A stretch of DNA of 64,000 nucleotides from Ignavibacteria bacterium. GTDB lineage: Bacteria > Bacteroidota > Ignavibacteria > Tepidaquicellales > Tepidaquicellaceae. The position numbers and the translations under genes are program-made. Positions within the stretch are counted from its first letter, which is position 1; each line of letters opens with the position of its first letter. The notes below the pieces were generated by a model. That model was not told where the DNA came from. It did not search any database and saw nothing but the letters and a program-made list of their open reading frames with translations. Below are positions 25,549 through 34,507 of the stretch, in pieces. The stretch covers positions 1 through 64,000 of the forward strand of contig JAOADD010000059.1 in NCBI GenBank assembly GCA_026417495.1, read 5' to 3'.

Positions 25549-26358
25549 TTACCAAGCGGTCCAACCACCATCAATAATTAGGTTTGCACCTGTCATATAT
25601 GATGATGCGTCACTTATAAGAAAAATAACCGCACCGCAATACTCTTCTGGCTGTGACATTCTACCAAGCATTGTCTTTTCTGAGTATTTTTTTACAAAGA
25701 ATTCCTCCTGTTTATCGTAAACTCCACCTGGTGATAAAGTATTAACTCTAATCCCAAACTTACCCCAATATGCAGCGAGATATCTTGTAAAACTTATAAT
25801 ACCTCCTTTAGTGGTAGGATAAGAAGGTGATTTGTAAAAAATCTGTTTACCTTCTTCATTTCTGTAAAGTGATTGGTCAGGTGCAACTATTCCATAAGTT
25901 GAGGCAATATTAATAATACTGCCCTTTTTGCATTTTGCCATCACTTCACCAAAAGTCTGACACGATAAAAAAGTACCCGTTAGGTTTACTTTTATGGATT
26001 CTTCCCACACATCAATAGAAAAATTCTCAAATTTTGATTGTTCGAGCTTAGACTCATTTTTTTTGAAAGTATCATTTACTGCTGCACAGTTTACAAGTCC
26101 CTCTATAGAGCTTGTTTTGTATATTATGTAATCTTTTGCTTTCGAAAGTGAATCTCTATCTGTTACATCAACTTTTACGGCAAATGAGTTATTATTTAAA
26201 TCATCAGCAATCTTTACTGCATTCTCATAGTCTATATCGCAAACTGCGACCCTTGCTCCAGCGTCAGAAACACCTTTGCATAGTGCTTTACCAATCAAAC
26301 CACAGGCACCTGTAATTACAACTGTTTTCTTTTCTAAAGAAAATAAAGAAATACTCAT
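25549..26358 (-). CDS. SDR-family oxidoreductase
   Basis: 269 residues with a Rossmann fold of the classical short-chain dehydrogenase type. NAD(P) site TGACGLIGKALC (~16-27), NCAAVND (variant NNAG), catalytic Ser in NIASTYG and the Y-x3-K pair in SPSYPTTKGGIISF (~180-190). C-terminal SYMTGANLIIDGGWTAW is typical of the family. The start overlaps the aminotransferase stop by four bases (ATGA). It probably reduces or oxidises the sugar intermediate acted on by the neighbouring aminotransferase; substrate unknown. Confidence 0.85.
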   Translation of the reverse strand: MSISLFSLEKKTVVITGACGLIGKALCKGVSDAGARVAVCDIDYENAVKIADDLNNNSFAVKVDVTDRDSLSKAKDYIIYKTSSIEGLVNCAAVNDTFKKNESKLEQSKFENFSIDVWEESIKVNLTGTFLSCQTFGEVMAKCKKGSIINIASTYGIVAPDQSLYRNEEGKQIFYKSPSYPTTKGGIISFTRYLAAYWGKFGIRVNTLSPGGVYDKQEEFFVKKYSEKTMLGRMSQPEEYCGAVIFLISDASSYMTGANLIIDGGWTAW

Positions 26359-27683
26359 AAATTAGATTTTTTAAAGTTTGTTGTTTTTCTAAATACTGGT
26401 TGTAGAATTTTACCTTTTAATTCTTTTTGAATATCACCAGATTCAACAACTGTTTTTAACAATGGGAGAACCTCTCGGTATGCTTGTAAAGTGTAGTCTA
26501 TTTGTTCATCTGTATGAGAAAAACAAATGTTATGAAATCCGCCCCATAGAATTCCTCTTTTAATCATTTCCTGTTGTACAAATGTTTTCATCTCGAGTGG
26601 ATTTGCAACTTCTGGGTTGAAGGTTACTATACTTCTAAATGGATAACCTACACATTTAACATAATCCATATTTAACTCTTTTACTATTAAGTTAATTCCC
26701 TTTAAAATTTTTTCTCCTTGATTGCTCAAATATTGGCATACATTTTTAGTTCGTATCTCATTTATAGTTGCTTTTGCAGCTGCTAGTGAAAGTGCTTCTC
26801 CACCAAAAGTGGTGTAGAAAAATACATCATTCTCAAGAACTTTCATATATTCATATTTACCAGTAATTACAGATAGAGGCATTCCATTTGCGATTGCTTT
26901 AGAAAAAGTTGCTAGGTCGGGTATTACTTTAAAATATTCTTGAGCTCCTCCAGGTGCCATTCTGAACCCTGTCCACATTTCATCAAAAATTAAAAGAGAA
27001 CCATTTTCACTACATAATTCCCTTAGTTCATAAAGAAAATTATTATCAGGTTTTTCAAATATAACTGGTTCTAATATTACACAGGCAATATCTTTATCGA
27101 GTGCTTGTTTTACTGAGTCAATGTCATTGTAATTAAATGTATAAGTAAGGTCATTAATTAATTTAGGAATTCCTTTATTTAAGTCAGTTACACTGATGTA
27201 CCAATCGTGCCAGCCATGATATCCACAACAAAGAACTTTATCTCTTCCTGTATATGCTCTTGCAATTCTAATTGCAGCAGATGTAACATCACATCCTGTT
27301 TTTGAATACCTAACAGATTCTGCGTTTGGTACAACTTCTCTTATCAGCTCAGCTACTTCAACTTCAAGAGGATGCATTAAAGAAAAAGTTATACCTTTTT
27401 CCAATTGTGAAATTATTGCATTATCAACCACATCGTAGCAGTATCCCAACACTATTGGACCAATTCCCATATTATAATCGATATATTCATTACCATCAAT
27501 ATCATATACAACTGCTCCTTTACCAGAAATAAGGTAATTTGGCGCTACACCATCAGACCACTGAGTAGGACCCTTTGCAAGTGTTTGTGTAAAAGAAGGT
27601 ATTAAACCTTTTGCTCTCTTAATTAATTCTTGAGAATTTGTTATACAAGGATATTGGTTTTTAAGATCTATTTTATTTCCCAT
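26355..27683 (-). CDS. Class III PLP aminotransferase (GSA-aminotransferase-like)
   Basis: 442 residues, fold-type I. Features: YIDYNMGIGPIVLGY, the PLP-phosphate-binding YHGWHDWYI, the Asp in LLIFDEMWTGFRM that binds the pyridine N, and the Schiff-base Lys in LATFSKAIANGMPLS. Closest in style to glutamate-1-semialdehyde aminomutases, but the position in a NeuB/transketolase operon and the extended C-terminus argue against HemL. It more likely aminates a keto-sugar. Its ATG shares one base with the stop of the transketolase C-terminal gene. Confidence 0.87.
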   Translation of the reverse strand: MGNKIDLKNQYPCITNSQELIKRAKGLIPSFTQTLAKGPTQWSDGVAPNYLISGKGAVVYDIDGNEYIDYNMGIGPIVLGYCYDVVDNAIISQLEKGITFSLMHPLEVEVAELIREVVPNAESVRYSKTGCDVTSAAIRIARAYTGRDKVLCCGYHGWHDWYISVTDLNKGIPKLINDLTYTFNYNDIDSVKQALDKDIACVILEPVIFEKPDNNFLYELRELCSENGSLLIFDEMWTGFRMAPGGAQEYFKVIPDLATFSKAIANGMPLSVITGKYEYMKVLENDVFFYTTFGGEALSLAAAKATINEIRTKNVCQYLSNQGEKILKGINLIVKELNMDYVKCVGYPFRSIVTFNPEVANPLEMKTFVQQEMIKRGILWGGFHNICFSHTDEQIDYTLQAYREVLPLLKTVVESGDIQKELKGKILQPVFRKTTNFKKSNL

Positions 27684-28588
27684 TAAATTTTGGATAATTC
27701 TTTTAACACTCGTTTTTTTATATCTTCCGGAGTCAGTTTTTCATATTTCAAAATGTCATTAAATAAAGCTGGCTTGAACCATCTGTTTGGAAATGAAATA
27801 TTCAGCACTTTACCAGTTATATTATTTTTTAAAGCTGTTTCTGCTGTTATAGTAAATAATCCACCGGTAGAGAAATGATCTTCTATTATTACAGTTAACC
27901 TGCTTTGTTTTATGGAACGAATAATAATATTTTCATCTATTGGTTTCAGGGTTCTGAAATTTATTAATCCTGTTTTTATTCCTGTTCTTTCTATTAATTC
28001 TTTTGCTTTTAATGATTCTGTGAAAAGTGTTCCATAGGTAAGTATAGTTACATAGTTTACATCATTTATGATCTCTGCTTGTCCCTCTTTGAATTCTTTT
28101 GAATGTTCGTATTCTGCTTTCCTATTATTAAATCTTATATAATATGGTGAAGGGCTCTGTAAAATATGCTCAAGACATATTTCAAGGTCATTATCATCAG
28201 CGGGACAGAAGACATTTAAATTTGGTATACCTCTCATAAGTGATATATCCTCTAAAGCTTGATGAGTCGCTCCATTTGCTTCTGAAAGAAGCCCAGGAAA
28301 TCCACCAACCAATTTCACAGGGAGTGCAGGAAACCCAATATCAGTTCTAATAAATTCAAAAGCTCTCATAGTAAGAAAAGCAGATAAAGCATGAGTAATT
28401 GGAATTTTCCCCCGTTTTGCCAGTCCTGCTGCCATACCAATTTGAGTCATTTCTGAAATGCCAGTGTCTATAAATCTTTTTCCTACTTTATCAGGCAAAT
28501 TTCTTATAGAAGCTCTATTTTCAGAAGTCATTATTAAAAATCTATCATCACTTTTGATTATATTTAGGAGTGTTTCTTCGTATGTCAT
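27683..28588 (-). CDS. Split transketolase, C-terminal (pyrimidine and C domain) subunit
   Basis: 301 residues: thiamine-diphosphate pyrimidine domain (~1-170, with RFIDTGISEMTQIGMAAGLA containing the catalytic Glu, and THQALEDISLMRG) followed by the transketolase C domain (LKPIDENIIIRSIKQ, IIEDHFSTGGLF). Encoded next to the N-terminal subunit with a four-base overlap. Together they make a split transketolase that would transfer a two-carbon ketol unit. About 300 residues shorter than housekeeping single-chain transketolase or DXS. A paralogous pair lies at 41868-43616. Confidence 0.88.
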   Translation of the reverse strand: MTYEETLLNIIKSDDRFLIMTSENRASIRNLPDKVGKRFIDTGISEMTQIGMAAGLAKRGKIPITHALSAFLTMRAFEFIRTDIGFPALPVKLVGGFPGLLSEANGATHQALEDISLMRGIPNLNVFCPADDNDLEICLEHILQSPSPYYIRFNNRKAEYEHSKEFKEGQAEIINDVNYVTILTYGTLFTESLKAKELIERTGIKTGLINFRTLKPIDENIIIRSIKQSRLTVIIEDHFSTGGLFTITAETALKNNITGKVLNISFPNRWFKPALFNDILKYEKLTPEDIKKRVLKELSKI

Positions 28589-29442
28589 ATTGCTTTAATA
28601 ATATTAGAATTTACATTTGATATTGGATTTGAGTATAACTCAGTAAGGAGTTTTTGAATTTCAGCTTTCGTAAAATTTGCATACCATCTATCTGTTCTTG
28701 ATTCAATACTCGGAACACCCTTTCCTCTAACTGTGTCTGCGATTATAACATTAACTTTTCCGTTGAATAAATTAAGGGAAGAAAATGCATTATCTATATC
28801 AATGAAATTATGCCCATCAATTCTGATTGTATTTAGACCAAAAGCAATTAATTTATCTTCAAGAGGTTCTAAAGGTATTAACTTTTCTGTTTCTATATTT
28901 GCTTGAAATTTATTTCTATCAATTATTACAATTAAATTGTCCAGTTTTTTAGCTGATGCAACAAGAATACCTTCCCAAATAGAGCCTTCATTTAATTCAC
29001 CGTCTCCGAGAAGAACAATTATCTTATTTTTTTGATTATGATATTTGCAGTCATAGGCAATTCCCATTGCTATACTTAGAAGATGCCCAAGAGAACCAGA
29101 ATGAAATTCAACTGAAGGAATATTTGTATTAGGGTGCAAATATATATAATCGTCAGTTTGTAAATGTTTTTCCAACCTTTTTTTCTCAATTATACCAACT
29201 TCAGCAAGTGTGGCATAGAGAGCAGGAACAGCATGTCCTTTTGATAAGAGGAAATAATCTCTTTCAGGAGATATAAGATTATCTTTATTGATATTAAGAT
29301 ATCTTTTGTATATATATAATATTAAATCTGCACATGATAAAGATGCACCTATGAAACATCCTCCATTCGTAGCCATTCTTATTATATTTTCTCTTACTTT
29401 GAGGGCAATTAGTTCAAGTTCCTTTAATTCATGTTCTGTCAT
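28585..29442 (-). CDS. Split transketolase, N-terminal (ThDP-binding) subunit
   Basis: 285 residues with the thiamine-diphosphate/Mg2+ motif IIVLLGDGELNEGSIWEGIL (~150-169), a His-containing substrate loop LLSKGHAVPALYATLAEVG (~67-85) and FHSGSLGHLLSIAMGIAYD. The Asn of NEGS and following IDRNKFQA complete the cofactor site. Overlaps the C-terminal subunit gene and the upstream cytidylyltransferase by four bases each. Acting on a special sugar within this glycan operon is inferred. Confidence 0.88.
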   Translation of the reverse strand: MTEHELKELELIALKVRENIIRMATNGGCFIGASLSCADLILYIYKRYLNINKDNLISPERDYFLLSKGHAVPALYATLAEVGIIEKKRLEKHLQTDDYIYLHPNTNIPSVEFHSGSLGHLLSIAMGIAYDCKYHNQKNKIIVLLGDGELNEGSIWEGILVASAKKLDNLIVIIDRNKFQANIETEKLIPLEPLEDKLIAFGLNTIRIDGHNFIDIDNAFSSLNLFNGKVNVIIADTVRGKGVPSIESRTDRWYANFTKAEIQKLLTELYSNPISNVNSNIIKAI

Positions 29443-30245
29443 GTTATTTTAGTTTGATTCAGGTTAATTGTTTTAAGTGAATCGATATGATGTCTGTACC
29501 AATTAACTCCAAGATATTTTTTATTAATTTCTGCCAGTTCAGGTTTCTTTTCAAGAAGTTTTAGTATATCGTTTAATCCAAAATTAGGTTTCATGGGATA
29601 CAAATATTCATAAACTCTTTTTATAAATTCATAGTCTTCTAAATAATCTATTGTGAATCTGTGTGTTAATGAAAAATCTTTTCCTGTTTCCCACCGATAA
29701 TTCCCGATGCGGAATATATCAGGATTATCCCATATATAAGGGGTTGTATGTTCCCTTTCATATGGAGCTAAAGCGTTTTCATATGCAATTTTTAAGACGG
29801 ACATATGCATGACTTCAACATCATTACCATCAGGAAATGTGGGAGGGTGTAAATTACTTACATAATCGTATTTATTATTATTTGTTAAGTAAAAACTGAT
29901 AACTTTATCAATAATATTTGTATCAATTAACGGACAATCTGAAGGAATTTTGGAAATAATATCTGCTCCAAAATATAGACCAGCTTTGTAATGCCTGTCT
30001 AAAAGGTCATTCTCTGATCCCCGGAAAAAAAGTTTATTTTCTTTTTTACATAAATCAACAATTTCGTCATCTTCACTTTTTTCTGTAGTTGCTACAACAA
30101 CTATAGGTTTAAAATAACTCCTTTCGACTCTTTCAACCATCCTAATCAGAAGTGCTTTACCACAAAGTGGCAAAAGTACTTTTCCAGGTAGTCTTGAAGA
30201 TCCTGTTCGTGCTTGAATGACAATTACTATTTTTGGAAAATTCAT
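29439..30245 (-). CDS. SpsF-like cytidylyltransferase
   Basis: 268 residues, GT-A nucleotidyltransferase fold: IVIVIQARTGSSRLPGKVLL (~5-24) is the CMP-sialate synthetase/SpsF nucleotide-binding signature, with ISKIPSDCPLIDTNIIDKVI carrying the metal-binding Asp. SpsF-type proteins probably activate nonulosonic acids or related sugars with CTP. In this operon it would make the CMP-sugar of the product formed by the NeuB-like enzyme. Four-base overlap with the downstream transketolase gene. Confidence 0.85.
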   Translation of the reverse strand: MNFPKIVIVIQARTGSSRLPGKVLLPLCGKALLIRMVERVERSYFKPIVVVATTEKSEDDEIVDLCKKENKLFFRGSENDLLDRHYKAGLYFGADIISKIPSDCPLIDTNIIDKVISFYLTNNNKYDYVSNLHPPTFPDGNDVEVMHMSVLKIAYENALAPYEREHTTPYIWDNPDIFRIGNYRWETGKDFSLTHRFTIDYLEDYEFIKRVYEYLYPMKPNFGLNDILKLLEKKPELAEINKKYLGVNWYRHHIDSLKTINLNQTKIT

Positions 30246-30249
30246 TTAA

Positions 30250-31266
30250 CTAAAATTTCTGAAAAGTATTATATCTTAATGGTAATAGTATATCGTATTC
30301 TTCTTCAAAGGATTCATTTAATTTGCTTTCGCAAATCAATGCAATATTATAAGCAGAACTCCCTTCATTTTGAATTGGAGTTAATTTCTTGAGGAAATTT
30401 AAATCGAAATCAGAATACACATTTTTCCCAAGAGCAATTCCAATATAAACTACAGAAGAAAATCTTGTAATTAAAGTTTTACAATTTGCAATCATTTCAT
30501 TTGTATTTCCATTTGTATAAATAAGTGCTTTGGGTGCGTATTTTCTTATTTCCTTGATTGCTCGCTTAAAATTTTCATTTGGATGTAGTTTAAAAATTAG
30601 AAGGTCATTTCCTGCAATTTCTAATGCTTTTTTTATAAACTTTTTCCTATTTTCATACTTAAAAGTTTCCCTACAATCTGAGGTACATACTAAAACATAG
30701 TCCTTATATGGAAAATTATTGTTTAAAAAACTTTTGCAATTATCGAAATTTGGAATACCTGTTACCCTTATTTTCGATTCCTTACATCCCTTTTTAATGA
30801 ATAATTCTTTATAACCTTCTGATGCTACACAAAATGTTTCATAAGCATCTGAAAGCCCTGTTGTTGATGTACTTGCTAAATAGCGTGGAAACTTAAAGTA
30901 TTTTGCTAAGTAAAAAAATATATTTTCAGGATCCGTCATTCCTTCTTGCAGTAAAATGATTTTTTTACCCCTTATATTTTTAGGTATAATCAAATCGCTA
31001 CATGTAACTACAAGATCATAATTATTTTGTTCACCTTTGTAATCAATTTTTAAGCCGTTTTCTCTTAGATAATTTAATGTGTTTTCTTTGAATGTTCCTC
31101 CAAGTATAGTGAATTCGGTTAAATGTAGTTTTGTCAACAGTCCTACAAAGCCATCTGCATAATAAGGAGTAAAATAACAATCATATTTATCATATAAATG
31201 CTTATATACCTGATGCATCATTCTTGTCTGATTGAGCGAACCACAAATAAATAGAATTTTCTTCAT
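30250..31266 (-). CDS. GT-B-fold glycosyltransferase-like protein (epimerase/CDP-glycerol-transferase-like)
   Basis: 338 residues, first gene of the minus-strand operon. N-terminal Rossmann start KKILFICGSLNQTRMMHQVY and a C-terminal half with DLLIFKLHPNENFKRAIKEI and TRFSSVVYIGIALGKNVYSD. These are reminiscent of the KxHP and S-S/E motifs of CDP-glycerol glycerophosphotransferases and UDP-GlcNAc 2-epimerase-like GT-B proteins. I cannot name the family. It could hydrolyse or epimerise a UDP-sugar to feed the NeuB-like enzyme, or transfer the final sugar. Confidence 0.6.
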   Translation of the reverse strand: MKKILFICGSLNQTRMMHQVYKHLYDKYDCYFTPYYADGFVGLLTKLHLTEFTILGGTFKENTLNYLRENGLKIDYKGEQNNYDLVVTCSDLIIPKNIRGKKIILLQEGMTDPENIFFYLAKYFKFPRYLASTSTTGLSDAYETFCVASEGYKELFIKKGCKESKIRVTGIPNFDNCKSFLNNNFPYKDYVLVCTSDCRETFKYENRKKFIKKALEIAGNDLLIFKLHPNENFKRAIKEIRKYAPKALIYTNGNTNEMIANCKTLITRFSSVVYIGIALGKNVYSDFDLNFLKKLTPIQNEGSSAYNIALICESKLNESFEEEYDILLPLRYNTFQKF

Positions 31267-31651
31267 TAATTCAGCCTTATTAACATATACAAAGATTTAT
31301 ATTAACTTTTAAAACAATGCAATGAATTTATTAAATAAAAGTTAAGAAATAAAAATTAGACCAATGAATTATAATATTCTATTTAAACATAAAGTAAAAT
31401 GAGTTTATCGTTAGAGTGTAGTTTATTAAATTGTTAATAAATTGAGTGGTTGGGTATTAAAATTTTTTCAGTGGATTAAAATCTTAGGATTAGTGTAAAT
31501 TATTTGTTCCTTAATGTTTTAAAAAATCTTGAGAGATAATGTGGAATTGAAGTTTACTAATATACTTTTTTTGCTGTATTTATGCTATTTTAGGAATAAA
31601 GTTTTTAAAAGTAATATTCTAAAAAATTCATTTATTTATGAACAGGTAATA
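31267..31651. other. Intergenic region, nothing recognised
   Basis: 385 AT-rich bases between the start of the glycan operon (minus) and the end of the MFS gene (minus). It must contain the operon promoter, but I see no convincing promoter box, terminator hairpin or small gene. Confidence 0.4.
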
Positions 31652-32899
31652 TTAAGAATTTTCTTTGTCTAAGTTAATTTTTGAAATTAAAAATAATCCG
31701 ACTATTAACATAATAATTGCAGTAATAAAAGAAGAGGAAAGACTATCGGTTTTTGTATATAACATTTGAGAAATTCTGCTTAACAAGAATCCTCCAAGGC
31801 CCCATGCTACAAACATAATACCATAGTTTATTCCAAAATTCTTAAGTCCATATAATTGTTTAGTAATGTGTGGGAATATTGCAAGATTTGTCCCATAGGC
31901 AAATCCAATTGAGGTTGATAATAATAAAAGTAAAATTGGGTTGTAACTGTTGAGTATTGTAATTAGTGTGGAGATTATCATCATCAGGAGTTGGAATATG
32001 AACATTATGACTAAAGTTTTTTTAGAGCCAATTTTATCTGAGAGGGCACCTCCAATTATTCTTCCAGAAGCATTACCAACTGCAATTATAATTACTCCTA
32101 AAAATGCTAAATGTTGCAACCCTGCTTTAACCATATCATTAATGAAACTAAAAACCATTAGACCTACACCAGCACCAATGAAATATGTAAACCAGATTTT
32201 ATAAAAATTAGATGTTTTTAAAAAATCTTTTGGAGATTTTTCATTTGAAATTTGTAAATTGATTTTTGGAAAAGGATTTTTAGATATAAGAATATAATTT
32301 TTTGGGGGATTCGAAATGAAAAATGAAAAGATTGTTATAACAATCAAAAATGCTATACTATAATATAACATTGTTGTATGAATGCCAAATTTAGAAATAA
32401 GGTAAGTAGATAGAGGAGCAATATATACGGAGGAAAGTGCCAAGCCTGAAACAATTATACCTGCTATTAATCCTGATTTTTCATCAGGAAACCATTTCAA
32501 CGCTGCTGGTGTTATGGATGCATAACAAAAAGCAACACCTATACCTAGCATAATTCCAAAACCACTTACCCATATAATGTAATCGGAAAATTGAGATAAA
32601 AGAAAAAGCCCTGCGCTTACGATGATTCCACCTATGACTGTTGTTATTTTTGGCCCAATCTTATCCTGAATTCTTCCTGTAATTATCATCGTGAAAGAAA
32701 AAACAAGTACAGAAATTGAGTATGGATCATTTAAGGTTGATAAATCCCAATCAAAGCTGTTATTACTTCCCGATTTAATTATTCGTTCAATTTCAGTTTT
32801 GAAAATACTCCAGGAATAAAGGATACCAAGAGAGATACTTATAATAAAACCTGATATTGTAACAAGCCATCCTTTCTTTTTTATAATCTTATCATTCAT
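31652..32899 (-). CDS. OFA-family MFS transporter (oxalate/formate antiporter-like)
   Basis: 415 residues with 12 predicted membrane helices. The N-terminus GWLVTISGFIISISLGILYSWSIFK is the signature of the OFA subfamily. MFS inter-helix motifs are seen as TGRIQDKIGPK (motif A, ~75-85) and GGALSDKIGSKKT in the second half. OFA proteins exchange small carboxylates such as oxalate/formate or lactate. No matching metabolic genes adjoin it, so the substrate is open. Stands alone between two operons. Confidence 0.85.
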   Translation of the reverse strand: MNDKIIKKKGWLVTISGFIISISLGILYSWSIFKTEIERIIKSGSNNSFDWDLSTLNDPYSISVLVFSFTMIITGRIQDKIGPKITTVIGGIIVSAGLFLLSQFSDYIIWVSGFGIMLGIGVAFCYASITPAALKWFPDEKSGLIAGIIVSGLALSSVYIAPLSTYLISKFGIHTTMLYYSIAFLIVITIFSFFISNPPKNYILISKNPFPKINLQISNEKSPKDFLKTSNFYKIWFTYFIGAGVGLMVFSFINDMVKAGLQHLAFLGVIIIAVGNASGRIIGGALSDKIGSKKTLVIMFIFQLLMMIISTLITILNSYNPILLLLLSTSIGFAYGTNLAIFPHITKQLYGLKNFGINYGIMFVAWGLGGFLLSRISQMLYTKTDSLSSSFITAIIMLIVGLFLISKINLDKENS

Positions 32900-33203
32900 T
32901 GTTGCATATACTAAAGTTTAATATAAGAATTTTGCAAAGTATATTTTTTAAAATTAATTTAATATTCAATTTTCCTGAATGTTTTTAATTTTAGAAATAT
33001 AAATTTTATTTTTTTATAAAAGTAAGCATTGAATTTTTAACAGAATGCTGAAAATATCGACAAAATTTACGGATTAAAAAGATGTTGCATTAATAAATTT
33101 TGATTGTTATATTATATAAATAACGTAATTTCATAGATTTATTGCTTAATCAAGGAATAATTTATTTTGGTATGAAAATTGCAAATAAAATTAAAAAATT
33201 ATT
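32900..33203. other. Intergenic region upstream of the PqqD/ATP-grasp operon
   Basis: 304 AT-rich bases separating the divergent MFS gene and the 33.2-40.0 kb operon. No gene or repeat seen. The promoter of the six-gene operon should be here, but no box stands out. Confidence 0.4.
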
Positions 33204-33449
33204 ATGAAAATAAATAAAAAAGTAGCAATCAGCGAAACAGGTTTTGTTTATGATACTACAACGGGTGATTCATACTCACTAAATCCTATTGCGATTGAAA
33301 TTATTGAATATTTAAGAAAGGATATGAATTTAGAAGAGATTACCAGAAAGTTACTCGAAAAGTACGATGTAAGCAAAACCGTTCTTGAAAAATCTTTAAA
33401 TGATTTTATTAGCGCTTTAAAATCTTATAATATTTTGATTGATGAGTAA
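33204..33449 (+). CDS. PqqD-like small protein
   Basis: 81 residues with the PqqD/winged-helix pattern: N-terminal beta part GFVYDTTTGDSYSLNPIAIEII and then two helices LEEITRKLLEKYDV and VLEKSLNDFISALKSYNIL. PqqD-fold proteins bind peptide precursors (RiPP recognition elements) or act as small partners. There is no pqqA/pqqE here. Its last codons overlap the start of the ATP-grasp gene by eight bases, so the two are translationally coupled. It may present a substrate to the ATP-grasp enzyme. Confidence 0.72.
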   Translation: MKINKKVAISETGFVYDTTTGDSYSLNPIAIEIIEYLRKDMNLEEITRKLLEKYDVSKTVLEKSLNDFISALKSYNILIDE

Positions 33450-34491
33450 GAAAAGAAAAATTACAATTGCAGCTACTGGACTTAACAATACAGATAATCC
33501 TGGTCCTGGAATCCCATTTATTAGAGGTGTACTTGATTCTGATTTTTTTGATGCAAAAATAATCGGATTAGCTTATGAAAATCTTGAACCTGGTATTTAT
33601 ATGCATGACTTAATTAAGAAATCTTATCACATACCTTATCCTACGGCGGGTTCAGATGTTTTAATAAAGAGATTAGAATATATTAATAGTATTGAAGATA
33701 TTGATGTTTTAATTCCCAATTTTGATGCTGAACTTTATACTTTTATGAAATCGTCTAATAAACTTGAAGAAATGGGAATTAAAACATTCTTGCCGACAAT
33801 TGAGCAATATGAAGAGAGACATAAATCCAATCTCCCGAAATTCGGTGAGAAATATGGTGTTAAAGTTCCAGCGAGTAAGGCAGTATATTTTGAAAGAGAG
33901 TTAATCACAGTTGAAAAAGAAATAAAGTATCCTTTCTATGTAAAAGGAAAATTTTACGAAGCTGAACTTGCATATAATAGAGAACAGGCAATTACATTTC
34001 TGAGAAAAATTTCTGCCAAATGGGGTTTTCCAATAATTATTCAACAATATGTTAGCGGTACTGAAGTTAATGTTGTTGCACTTGGAGATGGTAAAGGGAA
34101 TACTGTAGGTGCTGTACCTATGAGAAAATTATATATTACTGATAAAGGAAAAGCTTGGGCAGGAATAACATTAGCTGATGATAATTTATTAAAATTGACA
34201 AAAAGACTAATTAAGAAAACAAAGTGGCGGGGTGGAATGGAACTGGAAATTATTCGCTCGAAGAACAATGAGTATTTTCTTGTTGAAATAAATCCTCGCC
34301 TTCCTGCATGGGTATATCTTTCTGTAGGAGCAGGACAAAACTTACCAGAAGCACTTGTAAAACTTGCTCTTGGAATTGAAGTAGAACCGTTTACAGAATA
34401 TGAAGTTGGGAAAATATTTATCCGATACTCTTTTGATTTAATAACTAATATTGAGGAGTTTGAAAAATTATCTCTTTATGCGGAATTATAA
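33442..34491 (+). CDS. ATP-grasp ligase
   Basis: 349 residues from ATG 33442 (the TTG one codon earlier is unlikely). N-terminal pre-ATP-grasp domain (KRKITIAATGLNNTDNPGPG, then DIDVLIPNFDAELYTFM) and ATP-grasp fold with FYVKGKFYEAELAYN, PIIIQQYVSGTEVNVVALGD (~195-214) and the metal-binding GGMELEIIRS...YFLVEINPRLPAW (~265-290). This is the carbamoyl-phosphate-synthase/PylC-like type that joins a carboxylate to an amine. Substrates are unknown; the downstream decarboxylase suggests an amino-acid-derived product. Confidence 0.85.
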   Translation: MSKKRKITIAATGLNNTDNPGPGIPFIRGVLDSDFFDAKIIGLAYENLEPGIYMHDLIKKSYHIPYPTAGSDVLIKRLEYINSIEDIDVLIPNFDAELYTFMKSSNKLEEMGIKTFLPTIEQYEERHKSNLPKFGEKYGVKVPASKAVYFERELITVEKEIKYPFYVKGKFYEAELAYNREQAITFLRKISAKWGFPIIIQQYVSGTEVNVVALGDGKGNTVGAVPMRKLYITDKGKAWAGITLADDNLLKLTKRLIKKTKWRGGMELEIIRSKNNEYFLVEINPRLPAWVYLSVGAGQNLPEALVKLALGIEVEPFTEYEVGKIFIRYSFDLITNIEEFEKLSLYAEL

Positions 34492-34507
34492 AAATTAAAA
34501 AAACGAT

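Noticed and set aside
26355-27683. HemL (glutamate-1-semialdehyde aminomutase) for haem synthesis
   Set aside because: It is embedded by overlaps in a NeuB/transketolase glycan operon with no haem genes; the family is broad.
28585-29442. 1-deoxy-xylulose-5-phosphate synthase
   Set aside because: N- and C-halves are separate genes of about 285 and 301 codons; this is the split transketolase layout, not single-chain DXS.
33204-33449. PQQ biosynthesis
   Set aside because: Only a PqqD-like fold is present; pqqA, pqqC and pqqE are absent.
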